From Halapricum hydrolyticum (lineage in GTDB: Archaea > Halobacteriota > Halobacteria > Halobacteriales > Haloarculaceae), in contig JAOPKD010000001.1 of assembly GCA_025517565.1 (NCBI GenBank), positions 248,001 through 312,000 of the forward strand: 64,000 bases of DNA, read 5' to 3'. Position numbers and translations under genes: made by a program. Under the pieces are notes generated by a model, which did not search any database, was not told where the DNA came from, and saw only the letters and a list, made by a program, of their open reading frames with translations. Within the stretch, counting starts at the first letter, position 1. Each line of letters begins with the position of its first letter. Positions 43,716-53,033 of the stretch are shown here, piece after piece.

Positions 43716-44963
43716 CTACAGGTGCGCCTCCGTCGTCTGCGTTTTGCCGACGTGACGAGACGCTTCACGTCTCGTTCGCACACCAGAAATCGGAGATTTC
43801 TGGGGACGCCGGAGATACTGAAGGCCGATGTTTTTCGCCGCGTTGTAGTCGGCGTGGTTCTGGTAGCCGCAATCCAGACACTCGAAGTCCTCACCGTCGC
43901 GGTTATCATCGTGGGTAAACCCACAGGTCGAACACCGCTTCGACGTGTTCCGGGGGTCTACCTGAACGGTTTCGACGCCCTGCTCTCTGGCTTTGTAGGC
44001 GACGTACTCGTAGAGGCGGCGGAACGCCCACAGATGATGCCACGATGCCTGTGGGACGTTCTCACGAATATCTGTTAGGTCCTCGAACACGATATGCGAA
44101 CAGTCGTGTTCGACAGCTTCGGCTACAATTTCGTTGGCAACACGATGCAGGAATATCTCGAAGCGTCCGTCCTCCTTGCGCTCGACACCTGCTATCGCGT
44201 CGTGTGCCGCCCGTGTTCCACACTGCTGGAGGTCGCCCCGCCGCTGTTCGTACTCTTGCTTCCAGTGGTTGAACTCGTCTGCCGACCAGAACCGTCCGGT
44301 CGAAGCGACTGCGAGTTGGTTCACACCGAGGTCCACACCGAGGACTGTTCTGTGCCCGGTGGTGGGTTCGGTGTCGTCGTCCTCTTTGAGCATCGACGCA
44401 TGGAGATACCAGTCACCGTCGCGCCGATGTAGTGTTGCCCGCCGAAACTCGTAGTCCTCGTTGGCGACGTACTTCGTCGGCGGTGTCCTGGGATTTTCAG
44501 GGAGAATATAATCGCACTCGATTCGTCCGTCCGGTGTCGATAGCGAAACGTGGTCGCGGTGGAACGTGGCACTTCGCTTGTCGTAGACGGCGGTATCCGC
44601 CGTGAATTTCGGACGGGACGTATCTTGGTCGTTTTTGAGCCGTTCGACGCCGCTCTTGATGGATTCGACGGCCTGATGAATCCCTTTCTGGACGAGATTC
44701 GCGGTCAACTCCGTGTCCTCGCGTAGCTGGTCGTACAGCGCATCTTCGGCCTTCGCCTTGGATGTGACGTGGTAGCCGTCGTCACCGTGCCAGCACCACT
44801 CGCTCGCGGTGTTGGAACAGTATTTGAATTGCTCGATAGTCTCCCGCAGGTGTTTATCCGCGCCTTCGGGCGTGTCGAGCTTGATAACGGCGGTACGACG
44901 GTACTCCACGATGTTTTCATATATCTTCTTGTAGTTGCTTAATAGGTGGGGATTAGTAGGCAA
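43716..44963 (-). CDS. tnpB: TnpB RNA-guided endonuclease (IS1341-type)
   Basis: A 415-aa TnpB from ATG at 44963; an in-frame GTG at 44909 starting at VEYRRTAVIKLDTPEG may be the true start. RuvC residues are intact: Asp in VLGVDLGVNQLAVAS, Glu in HIVFEDLTDIRE, Asp in NHADYNAAKNIGLQ; zinc ribbon CSTCGFTHDD...CLDCGYQ. TnpB is a guide-RNA-directed DNA nuclease of IS200/IS605 elements, the ancestor class of Cas12. No tnpA partner, so mobility depends on TnpA in trans. Inserted between the PAC2 gene and argF. Confidence 0.92.
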   Translation of the reverse strand: MPTNPHLLSNYKKIYENIVEYRRTAVIKLDTPEGADKHLRETIEQFKYCSNTASEWCWHGDDGYHVTSKAKAEDALYDQLREDTELTANLVQKGIHQAVESIKSGVERLKNDQDTSRPKFTADTAVYDKRSATFHRDHVSLSTPDGRIECDYILPENPRTPPTKYVANEDYEFRRATLHRRDGDWYLHASMLKEDDDTEPTTGHRTVLGVDLGVNQLAVASTGRFWSADEFNHWKQEYEQRRGDLQQCGTRAAHDAIAGVERKEDGRFEIFLHRVANEIVAEAVEHDCSHIVFEDLTDIRENVPQASWHHLWAFRRLYEYVAYKAREQGVETVQVDPRNTSKRCSTCGFTHDDNRDGEDFECLDCGYQNHADYNAAKNIGLQYLRRPQKSPISGVRTRREASRHVGKTQTTEAHL

Positions 44964-44997
44964 TAGTCTGGAGGGTGGTCAGTACCGGGTCGGCTTC

Positions 44998-45125
44998 TGC
45001 GCGCGGGCTTCGCCCGCTCGCACGGCCCGAGGGATCGCAGATCCCTCGCTGTCCTCCCCACCCTACTCGCTTGTGCTTCCGCCGGGGCCGGAAGCCCGGC
45101 GCTCCCTGAGGGTGGGGCCTCCGCC
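44998..45125. repeat. Hairpin array between tnpB C and argF
   Basis: Three perfect stems in a row: GCGGGC/GCCCGC (45005-45019), CGAGGGATC/GATCCCTCG (45029-45049) and outer CCCCACCCT/AGGGTGGGG (45056-45117) enclosing GCTTCC/GGAAGC. The order, short stems followed by a double-stem, copies the pattern at 28130-28328, so it is probably another solo TnpB-type end placed beside element C rather than its own left end. A role as terminator for argF is also possible as it lies just past its stop. Confidence 0.6.
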
Positions 45126-45178
45126 TCGAATTAGGTGAAACCGCAACGTCATTCGGTCGCTCGTTCCCTCGCGACCGG

Positions 45179-46081
45179 TCACGACTGCTCGCTCAGCCAC
45201 ACTAACAGCCCTTTCTGGGCGTGCAACCGGTTTTCCGCCTGGTCCCAGACGATCGCGTTGTCGCTCTCGACGACCTCGTCGGTCACCTCTTCGCCGCGAT
45301 GTGCCGGCAGACAGTGCATCAGCTTCCGGTCGTCGACGAGGTCGGTCGTCACCTGAAAGCCGTCGAACGCCTGGAGTTTCTCCTCGCGCTCGTCCTCTTC
45401 GCCCATGCTGACGAACACGTCCGTGTAGACGACGTCCGCGTCCGCGACCGCAGCCTGGGGATCGTGGGTCGTCTCCGGCTGCGTGCCGAGTTCCCCTGCC
45501 CGGTCGAGCACGTCGTCGTCGATCCCGTAGCCCTCGGGCGTCGCGACGGTGAGATCGACCCCGACCATCGCTGCACCGAGGGCGAACGACTGCGCGACGT
45601 TGTTGCCGTCACCGACCCATGCGACCCGGACCTCGTCGAACCCGCTGAAATGTTCGCGGATCGTGAGCAGGTCCGCCAGCGTCTGGCAGGGATGGGCCTC
45701 GTCGGTCAGCCCGTTGACGAACGGCACGGTCGCGTACTCGGCGAGTTCCTCGGCGTCCTCGTGGTCGAACAGCCGCGCCATGATGACGTCGACGTACCGC
45801 GAGAGCGCCCGGGCAGTGTCCTTGATCGGCTCGCCGTGGCCGAGATGGATGTCGTCCGGTCCGAGGAAGATGGCGTGGCCGCCGAGCTGCGTCATGCCGG
45901 TCTCGAAGGAGACGCGGGTCCGGGTGCTCGGCTTCTCGAAAATCATTCCCAGCGTCTGGTTGTCGAACGGTTCGTCGGCGGTTCCGGCCTCGTGGGCGGC
46001 CTTGCGGTCGGCCGCGCGTTCGAGGACGGTCAGCAGTTCGTCGGGCGTGAGGTCGTCGATGTCGAGCAGGTGGCGTGTCAT
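45179..46081 (-). CDS. argF: Ornithine carbamoyltransferase
   Basis: A 300-aa OTCase forming citrulline from ornithine and carbamoyl phosphate. Motif KPSTRTRVSFETGM binds carbamoyl phosphate; HPCQTLADLLTI and the catalytic HCLPAHRGEE are intact; ornithine-specific MGEEDEREEK is present. Last gene in the arg operon; 12 bp after argE. Standard length. Confidence 0.95.
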   Translation of the reverse strand: MTRHLLDIDDLTPDELLTVLERAADRKAAHEAGTADEPFDNQTLGMIFEKPSTRTRVSFETGMTQLGGHAIFLGPDDIHLGHGEPIKDTARALSRYVDVIMARLFDHEDAEELAEYATVPFVNGLTDEAHPCQTLADLLTIREHFSGFDEVRVAWVGDGNNVAQSFALGAAMVGVDLTVATPEGYGIDDDVLDRAGELGTQPETTHDPQAAVADADVVYTDVFVSMGEEDEREEKLQAFDGFQVTTDLVDDRKLMHCLPAHRGEEVTDEVVESDNAIVWDQAENRLHAQKGLLVWLSEQS

Positions 46082-46093
46082 GGGTCAGGTGTG

Positions 46094-47212
46094 TTATGGT
46101 TCGAGCAGGGTCTCGGTCACGTCCGCGAGGACGTCGATCGAGCGGTCGTACTCCTCGAGGGGAAGGTGTTCGTTCGGCGCGTGATCAAGGTCCGAGTCAC
46201 CGGGCCCGTAGGTGACCATCGGGCAGTCCCAGGCGTCGGCGTAGACGTTCATATCGCTGGTCCCGGTCTTGCGAAGCAGGCGCGGCTCACCGTCCTGACG
46301 GCGGATCGCCGCCCGGAACGCCCGCGCCGGTTCGGTCCGGGGACTCATCATCACGGGTTCGACCTGGTCGTCCCAGTGGACCGTCCCGTTTTCGAGGTGG
46401 CCGCCGGCGATCTCGCGGATCTCCTCGGTCGTGTACTCCGGCGGGACGCGCAACTGCAGGCGCATCGTCGTCTCCACCGAGAGCCCGTCCTTGGAGATGC
46501 CGCCGTCGATGCTGGTCGGCTTGGGCGTCACGCGCTCGAAGACGGGTACCCACTCGTCGTGGCCGAACTCCTCTTCGACGCGACGCCACCAGTTGATGGC
46601 GTCCTGGATCGCGTTGTCGTCCGGCCGGGAGGTGTGCCCGGATTCGCTGGTGGCGACGTAGTTGCCGCCCAGCAGGCCACGGTAGCCCAGCGTGATCCCT
46701 TCCCAGCCAGAAGGCTCGCCGTTGACTACCGCGTCCGGTTCGGTCTCGCGGTCTTCGACCAGGTGCTCGCCGCCGCGGGAGTCGACCTCCTCACCGACGA
46801 CGCCGACGAACGACGCGCCAGTCTCGACGGCGACGACAGCCATCGCCGCGAGCGGCCCTTTCGCGTCGACGCTGCCCCGGCCCCAGAGGACCTCGATCTC
46901 CTCGTCGGGATCCTCGCCGACCAGATCGCCGCCGTACCGCGCCTCCGAGCGGGGCATCTCTTCGACTCGGACGGGAATATCGCCCGGAACGGTGTCAATA
47001 TGGCTGGTCAGCAATACGCCGTCGTCGGCGGGCGCGCGGACGTTTCCGATTTCGTCGATCCAGACCTCCCGGTCGTGGCTCTCGAGGAAGTCCACGAGCA
47101 CACCGGCGGCCACCTCCTCGTTTGGTGTGACCGACGGCGTCTCCACGAGATCGACGAGCAACTCGCGGGCCTCGGTCGTCGAGACTGTCGGGGTGGGAAC
47201 GGTCGTGCTCAT
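46094..47212 (-). CDS. [LysW]-ornithine/lysine hydrolase
   Basis: A 372-aa M20 family metallopeptidase (ArgE/LysK type). VLLTSHIDTVPGDIP has the metal-binding His and Asp, GRGSVDAKGPLAAM the bridging Asp, and VGVVGEEVDSRGGEHLV the catalytic Glu. It releases ornithine from the LysW carrier after ArgD. Overlaps argD by 4 bp. The gene follows the LysW-type arginine route; lysine activity is possible but less expected. Confidence 0.93.
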   Translation of the reverse strand: MSTTVPTPTVSTTEARELLVDLVETPSVTPNEEVAAGVLVDFLESHDREVWIDEIGNVRAPADDGVLLTSHIDTVPGDIPVRVEEMPRSEARYGGDLVGEDPDEEIEVLWGRGSVDAKGPLAAMAVVAVETGASFVGVVGEEVDSRGGEHLVEDRETEPDAVVNGEPSGWEGITLGYRGLLGGNYVATSESGHTSRPDDNAIQDAINWWRRVEEEFGHDEWVPVFERVTPKPTSIDGGISKDGLSVETTMRLQLRVPPEYTTEEIREIAGGHLENGTVHWDDQVEPVMMSPRTEPARAFRAAIRRQDGEPRLLRKTGTSDMNVYADAWDCPMVTYGPGDSDLDHAPNEHLPLEEYDRSIDVLADVTETLLEP

Positions 47213-48342
47213 GCGTCTGTCAGTAGATCAGTAAGGGCCTCGACCACTTGATCGGCCTCCGATTCGGTGATCGTCAGCGGCGGGAGCAGTCGGATCACGG
47301 TCCGGCCCGCCGGCAGCGCCAGGATCCGATGTTCGAGTGCCAGCTGCTTCAGGTAGCGGTTCGCACCGCGCTTGACTTCGACGCCGATCATCAGCCCCTC
47401 GCCGCGCACCTCGCGCACGTCGTCGCCGAGCGCAGCTTCGAGTTCCTCCCGGAGATACGAGCCGACATCGCCTGCGTGAGCGGGAATCTCCTCTTCGACC
47501 ATCGTCGAGACCGTCGCGCCCGCGGCGGCGGAGATGACCGGCCCGCCGGAGAACGTCGAGGCGTGGCTGCCGTAGTTCTCGGCGACCCAGTCGCGGACGA
47601 GCGTCGCGCCGACCGGGAAGCCGTTGCCCAGCCCCTTCGCCGAGGTGAGCATGTCCGGGACGACGTCGACCTGCTCGGCGGCCCATAGCGTGCCAGTCCG
47701 GCCCATGCCAGTCTGGACCTCGTCGAAGATCAGCGCCGCTCCGGCTTCCTCGGTTATCTCGCGGGCGTCCTGCAGGAACTGTCGGGTAGCGGGGTTGATC
47801 CCGCCCTCGCCCTGGACTGGCTCGACGATGAACGCCGCGGTGTCCTCGTCGACGGTCTCGGCGAGCGCCTCGCTGTCGTTGTACGGGACAAACTCCACGT
47901 CACCGATCAGCGGCTCGTAGGGCTTCTTGTACTTGTCCTTCCAGGTCGTCGCCAGCGCGCCCATCGTCCGGCCATGAAAGCCCTGCATCGTGGCGACGAT
48001 CTTCGAGTCGCCGGTCGCACTCCGGGCGAACTTGAGTGCTGCTTCGTTGGCCTCGGTCCCGGAGTTACACAGCCAGGTGTTGTCGATGTCGCCCGGTGCG
48101 GTCTCGGCGAGCAGCTCGTACAGCGCCGTGCGCTGGGCGTTCGGGTACGAGGCCTGCACGTAGGTGATCTTCTCGAACTGCTCGGTGACTGCCTCCTGGA
48201 CGGCGTCGTGGCCGTGTCCCAGTGGGACGCAGGCGTACGAGGCCCCCATGTCGAGGTACTCCGTCCCCGTGTCGTCGTAGACGTACGGTCCATCTCCGCG
48301 TTCGATCTGGATCGGCTTTTCGTTGAAGACGAATCCGCTCAT
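47209..48342 (-). CDS. argD: [LysW]-aminotransferase (ArgD/LysJ type)
   Basis: A 377-aa class III PLP aminotransferase. PLP Lys lies in LTSAKGLGNGFPVGATL; FDEVQTGMGRTGTLWA contains the pyridine-N Asp; GTEANEAALKFAR is the phosphate contact. It converts LysW-gamma-glutamate semialdehyde to LysW-ornithine with glutamate. Overlaps argB by 4 bp; standard length. Confidence 0.95.
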   Translation of the reverse strand: MSGFVFNEKPIQIERGDGPYVYDDTGTEYLDMGASYACVPLGHGHDAVQEAVTEQFEKITYVQASYPNAQRTALYELLAETAPGDIDNTWLCNSGTEANEAALKFARSATGDSKIVATMQGFHGRTMGALATTWKDKYKKPYEPLIGDVEFVPYNDSEALAETVDEDTAAFIVEPVQGEGGINPATRQFLQDAREITEEAGAALIFDEVQTGMGRTGTLWAAEQVDVVPDMLTSAKGLGNGFPVGATLVRDWVAENYGSHASTFSGGPVISAAAGATVSTMVEEEIPAHAGDVGSYLREELEAALGDDVREVRGEGLMIGVEVKRGANRYLKQLALEHRILALPAGRTVIRLLPPLTITESEADQVVEALTDLLTDA

Positions 48343-49208
48343 TGTCTCTCCTCCGCTGAATCGTCAGTGTCGCTTTCGAGTGCACTCGCATGCACGTGTG
48401 TTCCGGCCCCGTCGAGTGCCGACGTGATCGGTGCCTCGGCGTTGGCGTCGGCGATCACGGCCTCGGGCGTGCCGCCCGCAAGCGCCTCCTCGACGGCCAT
48501 GATCTTCCGACCCATGAAGCCCTCGGCCGCGTCTTCGAGCGTCGACCAGTCCTCGGGCGTCTCGACGCGCTCGATCAGCGTTTCGGGATCGTCCGGATCC
48601 TCGTAGACGCCCTCGACGTCTGTCAGCAACACGAGCGTCGCCTCGAGTGTGCCCGCGATGGCCGCGGCCGAGCGGTCGGCGTCGGTGTTGACGGCGATGA
48701 CCTCACCGTCATCCTCGCCCGCCATGGGGGGTCCGGCGACCGGCGTGTACCCATCCGCGAGCAGCGACTCGAGCAATTCGGCGTTGACCTGCTCGATCGT
48801 CCCCGAGTGGTCGCCGCGCCTAATCTTCTTTTTGCCGTCCTCGACGACGCGAACCGCGGACTTGCGCGGGCCGTACAGGAGCTTGCCGTCGACGCCGTTC
48901 AGGCCGACTGCGTCGACGCCCTGACTCTGCAGACCGGCGACGAGTCGCGTGTTGAGGTGGCCGAAGACCATCTCGAAGACTTCCATCGTCTCCTCGTCAG
49001 TGAACCGCCCCACGACCCCGCTAGGGGTCTCGACGTATTCCGGCTCGATCCCCATGCGTTCGAGCGTGTCGTCGACTTTCGTCGAACCGCCGTGGACGAC
49101 CACCACGTCTTCACCCGCTTTGGACAGCGTTGCGACGTCCGCCAGCGCTCCTTCCGGGTCGACTGCGCGGGCACCGCCGACCTTGACGACGACGGTCACT
49201 GCGACCAC
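48339..49208 (-). CDS. argB: [LysW]-glutamate kinase (ArgB/LysZ type)
   Basis: A 289-aa amino acid kinase. VVKVGGARAVDPEGALADVA is the Lys/Gly-rich ATP-phosphate motif; VVVHGGSTKVDDTLERMGIE the substrate loop; VIAVNTDADRSAAAIAGTLE and LTDVEGVYEDPDD are conserved. It phosphorylates the LysW-bound glutamate side chain. 4-bp gap to argC upstream. Confidence 0.94.
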   Translation of the reverse strand: MVAVTVVVKVGGARAVDPEGALADVATLSKAGEDVVVVHGGSTKVDDTLERMGIEPEYVETPSGVVGRFTDEETMEVFEMVFGHLNTRLVAGLQSQGVDAVGLNGVDGKLLYGPRKSAVRVVEDGKKKIRRGDHSGTIEQVNAELLESLLADGYTPVAGPPMAGEDDGEVIAVNTDADRSAAAIAGTLEATLVLLTDVEGVYEDPDDPETLIERVETPEDWSTLEDAAEGFMGRKIMAVEEALAGGTPEAVIADANAEAPITSALDGAGTHVHASALESDTDDSAEERQ

Positions 49209-49212
49209 CCCG

Positions 49213-50250
49213 TCATGGTGCCCCCACGGGGTGCAGCCCCTGGAACTCCAGGCCAGCAGTCTCCTCGATTCCCAGCGCGATGTTGGCGGCGTGGACAGCC
49301 TGACCGGCAGAGCCTTTCATCATGTTGTCGATGGCCGAGAAGATCACGAGGCGTTTGTTTCCGGGGTCGAGTTCGAAGCCGACCTCGGCCCTGTTGGTCC
49401 CCGCGACGGCCTTGGGCTCGGGATAGCGGTAGACGCCACCGCCGCCCGCGACCAGTTCCACGAACGGCTCGTCCTCGTAGGAGCCGCGATACGCTCCCCA
49501 GAGGTCGCCCTTCGAGACCGGCTCGTCCGGGAAGACGTGCGCGGTCGCGCTCGCGCCGCGGATCATGTCGACGGAGTGTGCCGTAAAGGAGACCCCTGTT
49601 CCCAGGAACTGCTCGATCTCGGCCTCGTGGCGGTGGCCCGTCGGTGCGTAGGGACGGACGACGCCGCTGCGCTCGGGATGGGACGAGGCTGGACCGCCAC
49701 CGGCACCGCCCTCCGAGGACCCGACCTTCACGTCGACGACGATCCGCTCGTCGCCGGAGAGGACGTCGTTCTCGAACAGCGGCAACAGCCCGAGGATCGT
49801 CGCGGTGGCGTTACAGCCGCCCGAGGCGATCAGTTCCGCGCCCTCGAGGTTCTCGCGGTTGAGTTCCGGCAGGGCGTACTCGCTTTCGGCCAGCAGTTCG
49901 GGCCGGCTGTGGCCGTCGTACCACTCGTCGTACTGGGCCTCCGTCTCGAGACGGAAGTCCGCCGAGAGGTCGACTACGGTGTCGGCAGCCGCCTGAAAGT
50001 CGTCGATCCGCTCCATCGAGACGCCGTGTGGCGTCGCTGCGAACAGCACGTCGACCGAGTCGAGATCCGTGGGATCGGAAAACCGCAGATCCAGATCCCG
50101 GAGGTTCGGATGCGAGTGGCCGACGGTCTTGTTTTTCTTCGAACGACTCGTCGCCTGCTCGATCTCGAACTCCGGATGGCCGGCGAGCAGGCGGAGCAAC
50201 TCGCCGCCGGTGAAGCCGGTGCCACCGACGACGCTTGCCGTATACGTCAC
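49213..50250 (-). CDS. argC: [LysW]-glutamyl-phosphate reductase (ArgC/LysY type)
   Basis: A 345-aa NADP-dependent reductase. Rossmann motif VVGGTGFTGGELLRLLAGHP; catalytic Cys in GGCNATATILGLLPL; conserved GSSEGGAGGGPASSHPER segment typical of the LysW-route ArgC/LysY. It gives LysW-glutamate semialdehyde. Overlaps lysX by 4 bp. Confidence 0.95.
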   Translation of the reverse strand: MTYTASVVGGTGFTGGELLRLLAGHPEFEIEQATSRSKKNKTVGHSHPNLRDLDLRFSDPTDLDSVDVLFAATPHGVSMERIDDFQAAADTVVDLSADFRLETEAQYDEWYDGHSRPELLAESEYALPELNRENLEGAELIASGGCNATATILGLLPLFENDVLSGDERIVVDVKVGSSEGGAGGGPASSHPERSGVVRPYAPTGHRHEAEIEQFLGTGVSFTAHSVDMIRGASATAHVFPDEPVSKGDLWGAYRGSYEDEPFVELVAGGGGVYRYPEPKAVAGTNRAEVGFELDPGNKRLVIFSAIDNMMKGSAGQAVHAANIALGIEETAGLEFQGLHPVGAP

Positions 50251-51152
50251 TGTGATTTCACCCCTGCGTTCGTCTCTAGCCAGTCGACGACCGCCGCAGG
50301 CACGTCCACGTCCACCACGTCGTTCAGTGCCTTGAACTCGACCGTGTGGTTGACTTCGTGGACAGTGTAGCCACCGGCTCGCGGCTCATCGCCGCTCGCG
50401 TCCCGGGCGCCGCTGCGCGACGCCCCCGTTTCCATCAAGTCAATTCCCAGCAACCCGCCGCCGACGGCCTCGCTCGCACGCTCGACGAGGTCGAGCGCCT
50501 CGTCGTCGAGTTCGAATTCGGCGGTCTCGGCACCCTTCGCAGCGTTGGTCAGCCAGTGATCCGAAGAGCGGACCATCGCAGCTACCGGCTCGCCGTCGGT
50601 CGCGAGCACGCGAATGTCGCGACCGGGCTTGTCGACGAACTCCTGGACGTAGAAGATCTTGTGTTCGTAGTGGCCCAGCGTCTCCTTGTGTTCCAGGACC
50701 GCTTCGGCGGCGTCGCGGGTGTCCAGCTTGGCCATCAGCCGTCCCCACGAGCCGACGACGGGCTTGAGCACGCACGGATAGCCGAAGTCCTCGACGATCT
50801 CCAGCGCGGCGTCTTTGGTGAACGCGACCTCCGTCTCGGGCGTCGGGATCCCCGCCTCTTCCAGCACCAGACTGTTCTTCACTTTGTCCGCGCAGATTTC
50901 AGCCGTCTCGGGCTCGTTGACGATCGGCACGTCGTAGGCCTCGGCGAACTTGCTCGCATAGAGGCTGCGCGAGGTCGCGAGACAGCGATCGAGCAGTAGA
51001 TCCACGTCCGCGAACGCCTCGGGCGGTTCCGACAGCGAGAAGCGCTGCTTGCGGACGTCGATCTTCGTGACCTCGTGGTCGCGCTCGCGCAACTCGTTCA
51101 ACAGCAGCTTCTCGTCGCGACGGATGCGCGAGTACAGCAGTCCGACGTTCAT
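50247..51152 (-). CDS. lysX: LysW-glutamate ligase (LysX/ArgX type)
   Basis: A 301-aa ATP-grasp ligase joining the LysW C-terminal Glu to the alpha-amino group of glutamate. MNVGLLYSRIRRDEKLLLNE start, VLKPVVGSWGRLMAKLDTRD ATP-loop, and HEVNHTVEFKAL near the end are conserved. Between LLGIDLMET and YTVHEVN lies an acidic/Gly insert of ~20 residues (positions ~242-262), likely a species-specific loop. Start at 51152. Confidence 0.93.
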   Translation of the reverse strand: MNVGLLYSRIRRDEKLLLNELRERDHEVTKIDVRKQRFSLSEPPEAFADVDLLLDRCLATSRSLYASKFAEAYDVPIVNEPETAEICADKVKNSLVLEEAGIPTPETEVAFTKDAALEIVEDFGYPCVLKPVVGSWGRLMAKLDTRDAAEAVLEHKETLGHYEHKIFYVQEFVDKPGRDIRVLATDGEPVAAMVRSSDHWLTNAAKGAETAEFELDDEALDLVERASEAVGGGLLGIDLMETGASRSGARDASGDEPRAGGYTVHEVNHTVEFKALNDVVDVDVPAAVVDWLETNAGVKSQ

Positions 51153-51190
51153 GCTCTGATCACCCCGGGCGATTGTCCCGCGATCACGGC

Positions 51191-51355
51191 TCACTCACCC
51201 CAGTCCTCTTGGAGTTCGGGCGCGGTATCGAGATCGACGGGATCCGTCCCGACGACCTCCAGCTCCCCGCCGCAGGTCGAGCAATCGACGATCTCTCCGA
51301 CTTCGAGGCTCTCGTGCAGGGTCAACTCGGCCCCACACTCGACGCAGGTTGTCAT
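51191..51355 (-). CDS. lysW: LysW carrier protein for arginine synthesis
   Basis: A 54-aa amino-group carrier, MTTCVECGAELTLHESLEVG with a zinc ribbon CVECG...CSTCGGELEVV and ending in the required EDWGE whose C-terminal Glu binds the substrate's amino group. It replaces N-acetylation as protecting group in this route. Located directly between argH and lysX. Too short to be obvious in longer-frame searches but signature is unmistakable. Confidence 0.95.
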   Translation of the reverse strand: MTTCVECGAELTLHESLEVGEIVDCSTCGGELEVVGTDPVDLDTAPELQEDWGE

Positions 51356-51532
51356 AGTACCACTCACTCACGCATCCATCTACTTAAACCCACCGAACTT
51401 ATCAAAATATATTACTGATCAAAGCCCCGACTAACGGCTATAGAAGCGCTGTTAACGCAAATAATCTGATACTGTATACGTAATATGATATTTTAGCCCC
51501 CACCGGGGGGTCGTCGGATTCGCGGTCGAGTC

Positions 51533-53032
51533 TCAGACATAGGTAGCGACCTCCGAGTCGAGGCGTTCGGCCGCCGTCGCAAGCGCGTCCTGTCGGTCCT
51601 GCAGGGCGCGCTCGTCGCTGTCGAGGCGGTCGGTTGCCACCTCAAGCTGATCGGTGACGGCCTCGGGCGCAGGTCCGCCACGGGAGTTACGCGTCCGGAC
51701 AGACTCGGCCGGGTCGAGCGCGCGCTCGACCGCGTCACGATCGACATACGCCGAGAGCGAGTCTCCCAGGACTTCTTCGGCAACGGCATCGAGGGTCGCG
51801 TAGTCGGGCGCGTTCTCGTCGTGTTTCAGGGTCTCTGCGGCACGCGCGACCACCTCGTGGGCGGTCCGGAACGGCACGCCACGCATTGCCAGCAGGTCCG
51901 CGATGCCGGTCGCGGTCGAGAACCCCTCGCCAGCGGCCTCGGCGAGCGTCTCAGCCGGCCACTCGGCGGTCGTGACCGCGCCCACGGCCACCTCGACGCT
52001 CTCGGTGACGCTGTCGATGGCGTCCCACGCGTGGCGTCCCGCCCGCTGGAGGTCGCGGTTGTACGCCCGCGGCTGGCCTTTCAGGTTCGTGAGCAGGCCG
52101 TTCAGCCCCGCCGTCGCGTCGCCGGTACGGCCGCGGACGAGTTCCAGCGTGTCGGGATTCTTCTTCTGGGGCATGATCGAGGAGGTCGAGGCGTACTCGT
52201 CGGCCAGCTCGACGTGGCCCTTGCTGGCCATGACGATTACATCCTCAGCGAGCCCGGAGAGCGTCGTCGCCAGATTCGCGAGGGCCGCGGTGACCTCCAC
52301 GAGGAAGTCCCGGGTCGCCGAAGCGTCCATCGAGTTCTCCGCGACCCCCTCGAACCCGAGCAGTTCGGCCGTCCGCTCGCGATTCACGTCGAAGGGCGTG
52401 CCCGCGAACGCGGCCGACCCGAGCGGGTTCTGGTTGAGCCGGTCGTAGGCGTCGAGCAGACGGCCCGTGTCGCGGGCGAGCGCCTGCTCGTAGGAGGCGA
52501 TCCAGTGACCGACGGTCGTCGGCTGAGCCGGCTGGAGATGCGTGTAACCGGGCATGACCACCTCGCGGTGGTCGGCGGCCATCTCGACGAGCTGCCGGCG
52601 CGCTACGACGACCGTTGCGATCGTCTCCAGCAGGTCCTCGCGCAGTCGGTAGCGAATGCAGGTCGCCACTTCGTCGTTTCGCGAGCGGGCAGTGTGCATC
52701 TTGCCGCCGTCCTCGCCGACGCGCTCGATGACGGCCGACTCGATGGCCTCGTGGACGTCTTCGCCCTCGGGCAACGCGTCGTGGCCGTCGGCTTCGATCT
52801 CGGCAAGCGCGGCGAGTATCTCGCCCGCGACCTCGTCGTCGATGACGTACTGCTCGGCGAGCATCACGACGTGCGCGCGATCGACCGCCAGATCCGCCTC
52901 GAAGATCCGCGCGTCGTCCGCAAGCGAGGAGAGGAACCCGCGGGCGGGCCCGCCGCTGAAGCGGTCCCGGCGGACGACTGTCTGTTCGATGTCGTCCTCT
53001 AGGCGGTCATCGCCGGGTCCCTCTTCGCTCAT
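51533..53032 (-). CDS. argH: Argininosuccinate lyase
   Basis: A 499-aa ASL of the fumarase/aspartase superfamily, making arginine and fumarate. Conserved segments: HTARSRNDEVATCIRYRLRE, YTHLQPAQPTTVGHW, and the catalytic signature TSSIMPQKKNPDTLELVRGR. The start at ATG 53032 is one base pair from the argG stop. The 177-bp gap to lysW (51356-51532) is AT-rich around 51400-51490 and may contain an internal promoter. Confidence 0.95.
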   Translation of the reverse strand: MSEEGPGDDRLEDDIEQTVVRRDRFSGGPARGFLSSLADDARIFEADLAVDRAHVVMLAEQYVIDDEVAGEILAALAEIEADGHDALPEGEDVHEAIESAVIERVGEDGGKMHTARSRNDEVATCIRYRLREDLLETIATVVVARRQLVEMAADHREVVMPGYTHLQPAQPTTVGHWIASYEQALARDTGRLLDAYDRLNQNPLGSAAFAGTPFDVNRERTAELLGFEGVAENSMDASATRDFLVEVTAALANLATTLSGLAEDVIVMASKGHVELADEYASTSSIMPQKKNPDTLELVRGRTGDATAGLNGLLTNLKGQPRAYNRDLQRAGRHAWDAIDSVTESVEVAVGAVTTAEWPAETLAEAAGEGFSTATGIADLLAMRGVPFRTAHEVVARAAETLKHDENAPDYATLDAVAEEVLGDSLSAYVDRDAVERALDPAESVRTRNSRGGPAPEAVTDQLEVATDRLDSDERALQDRQDALATAAERLDSEVATYV

Positions 53033-53033
53033 C

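Noticed and set aside
45221..47251. Plus-strand frame of 676 codons opposite argF/argE
   Set aside because: Opposes two clear enzymes with intact motifs; amino acid pattern is a mirror of their codon bias.
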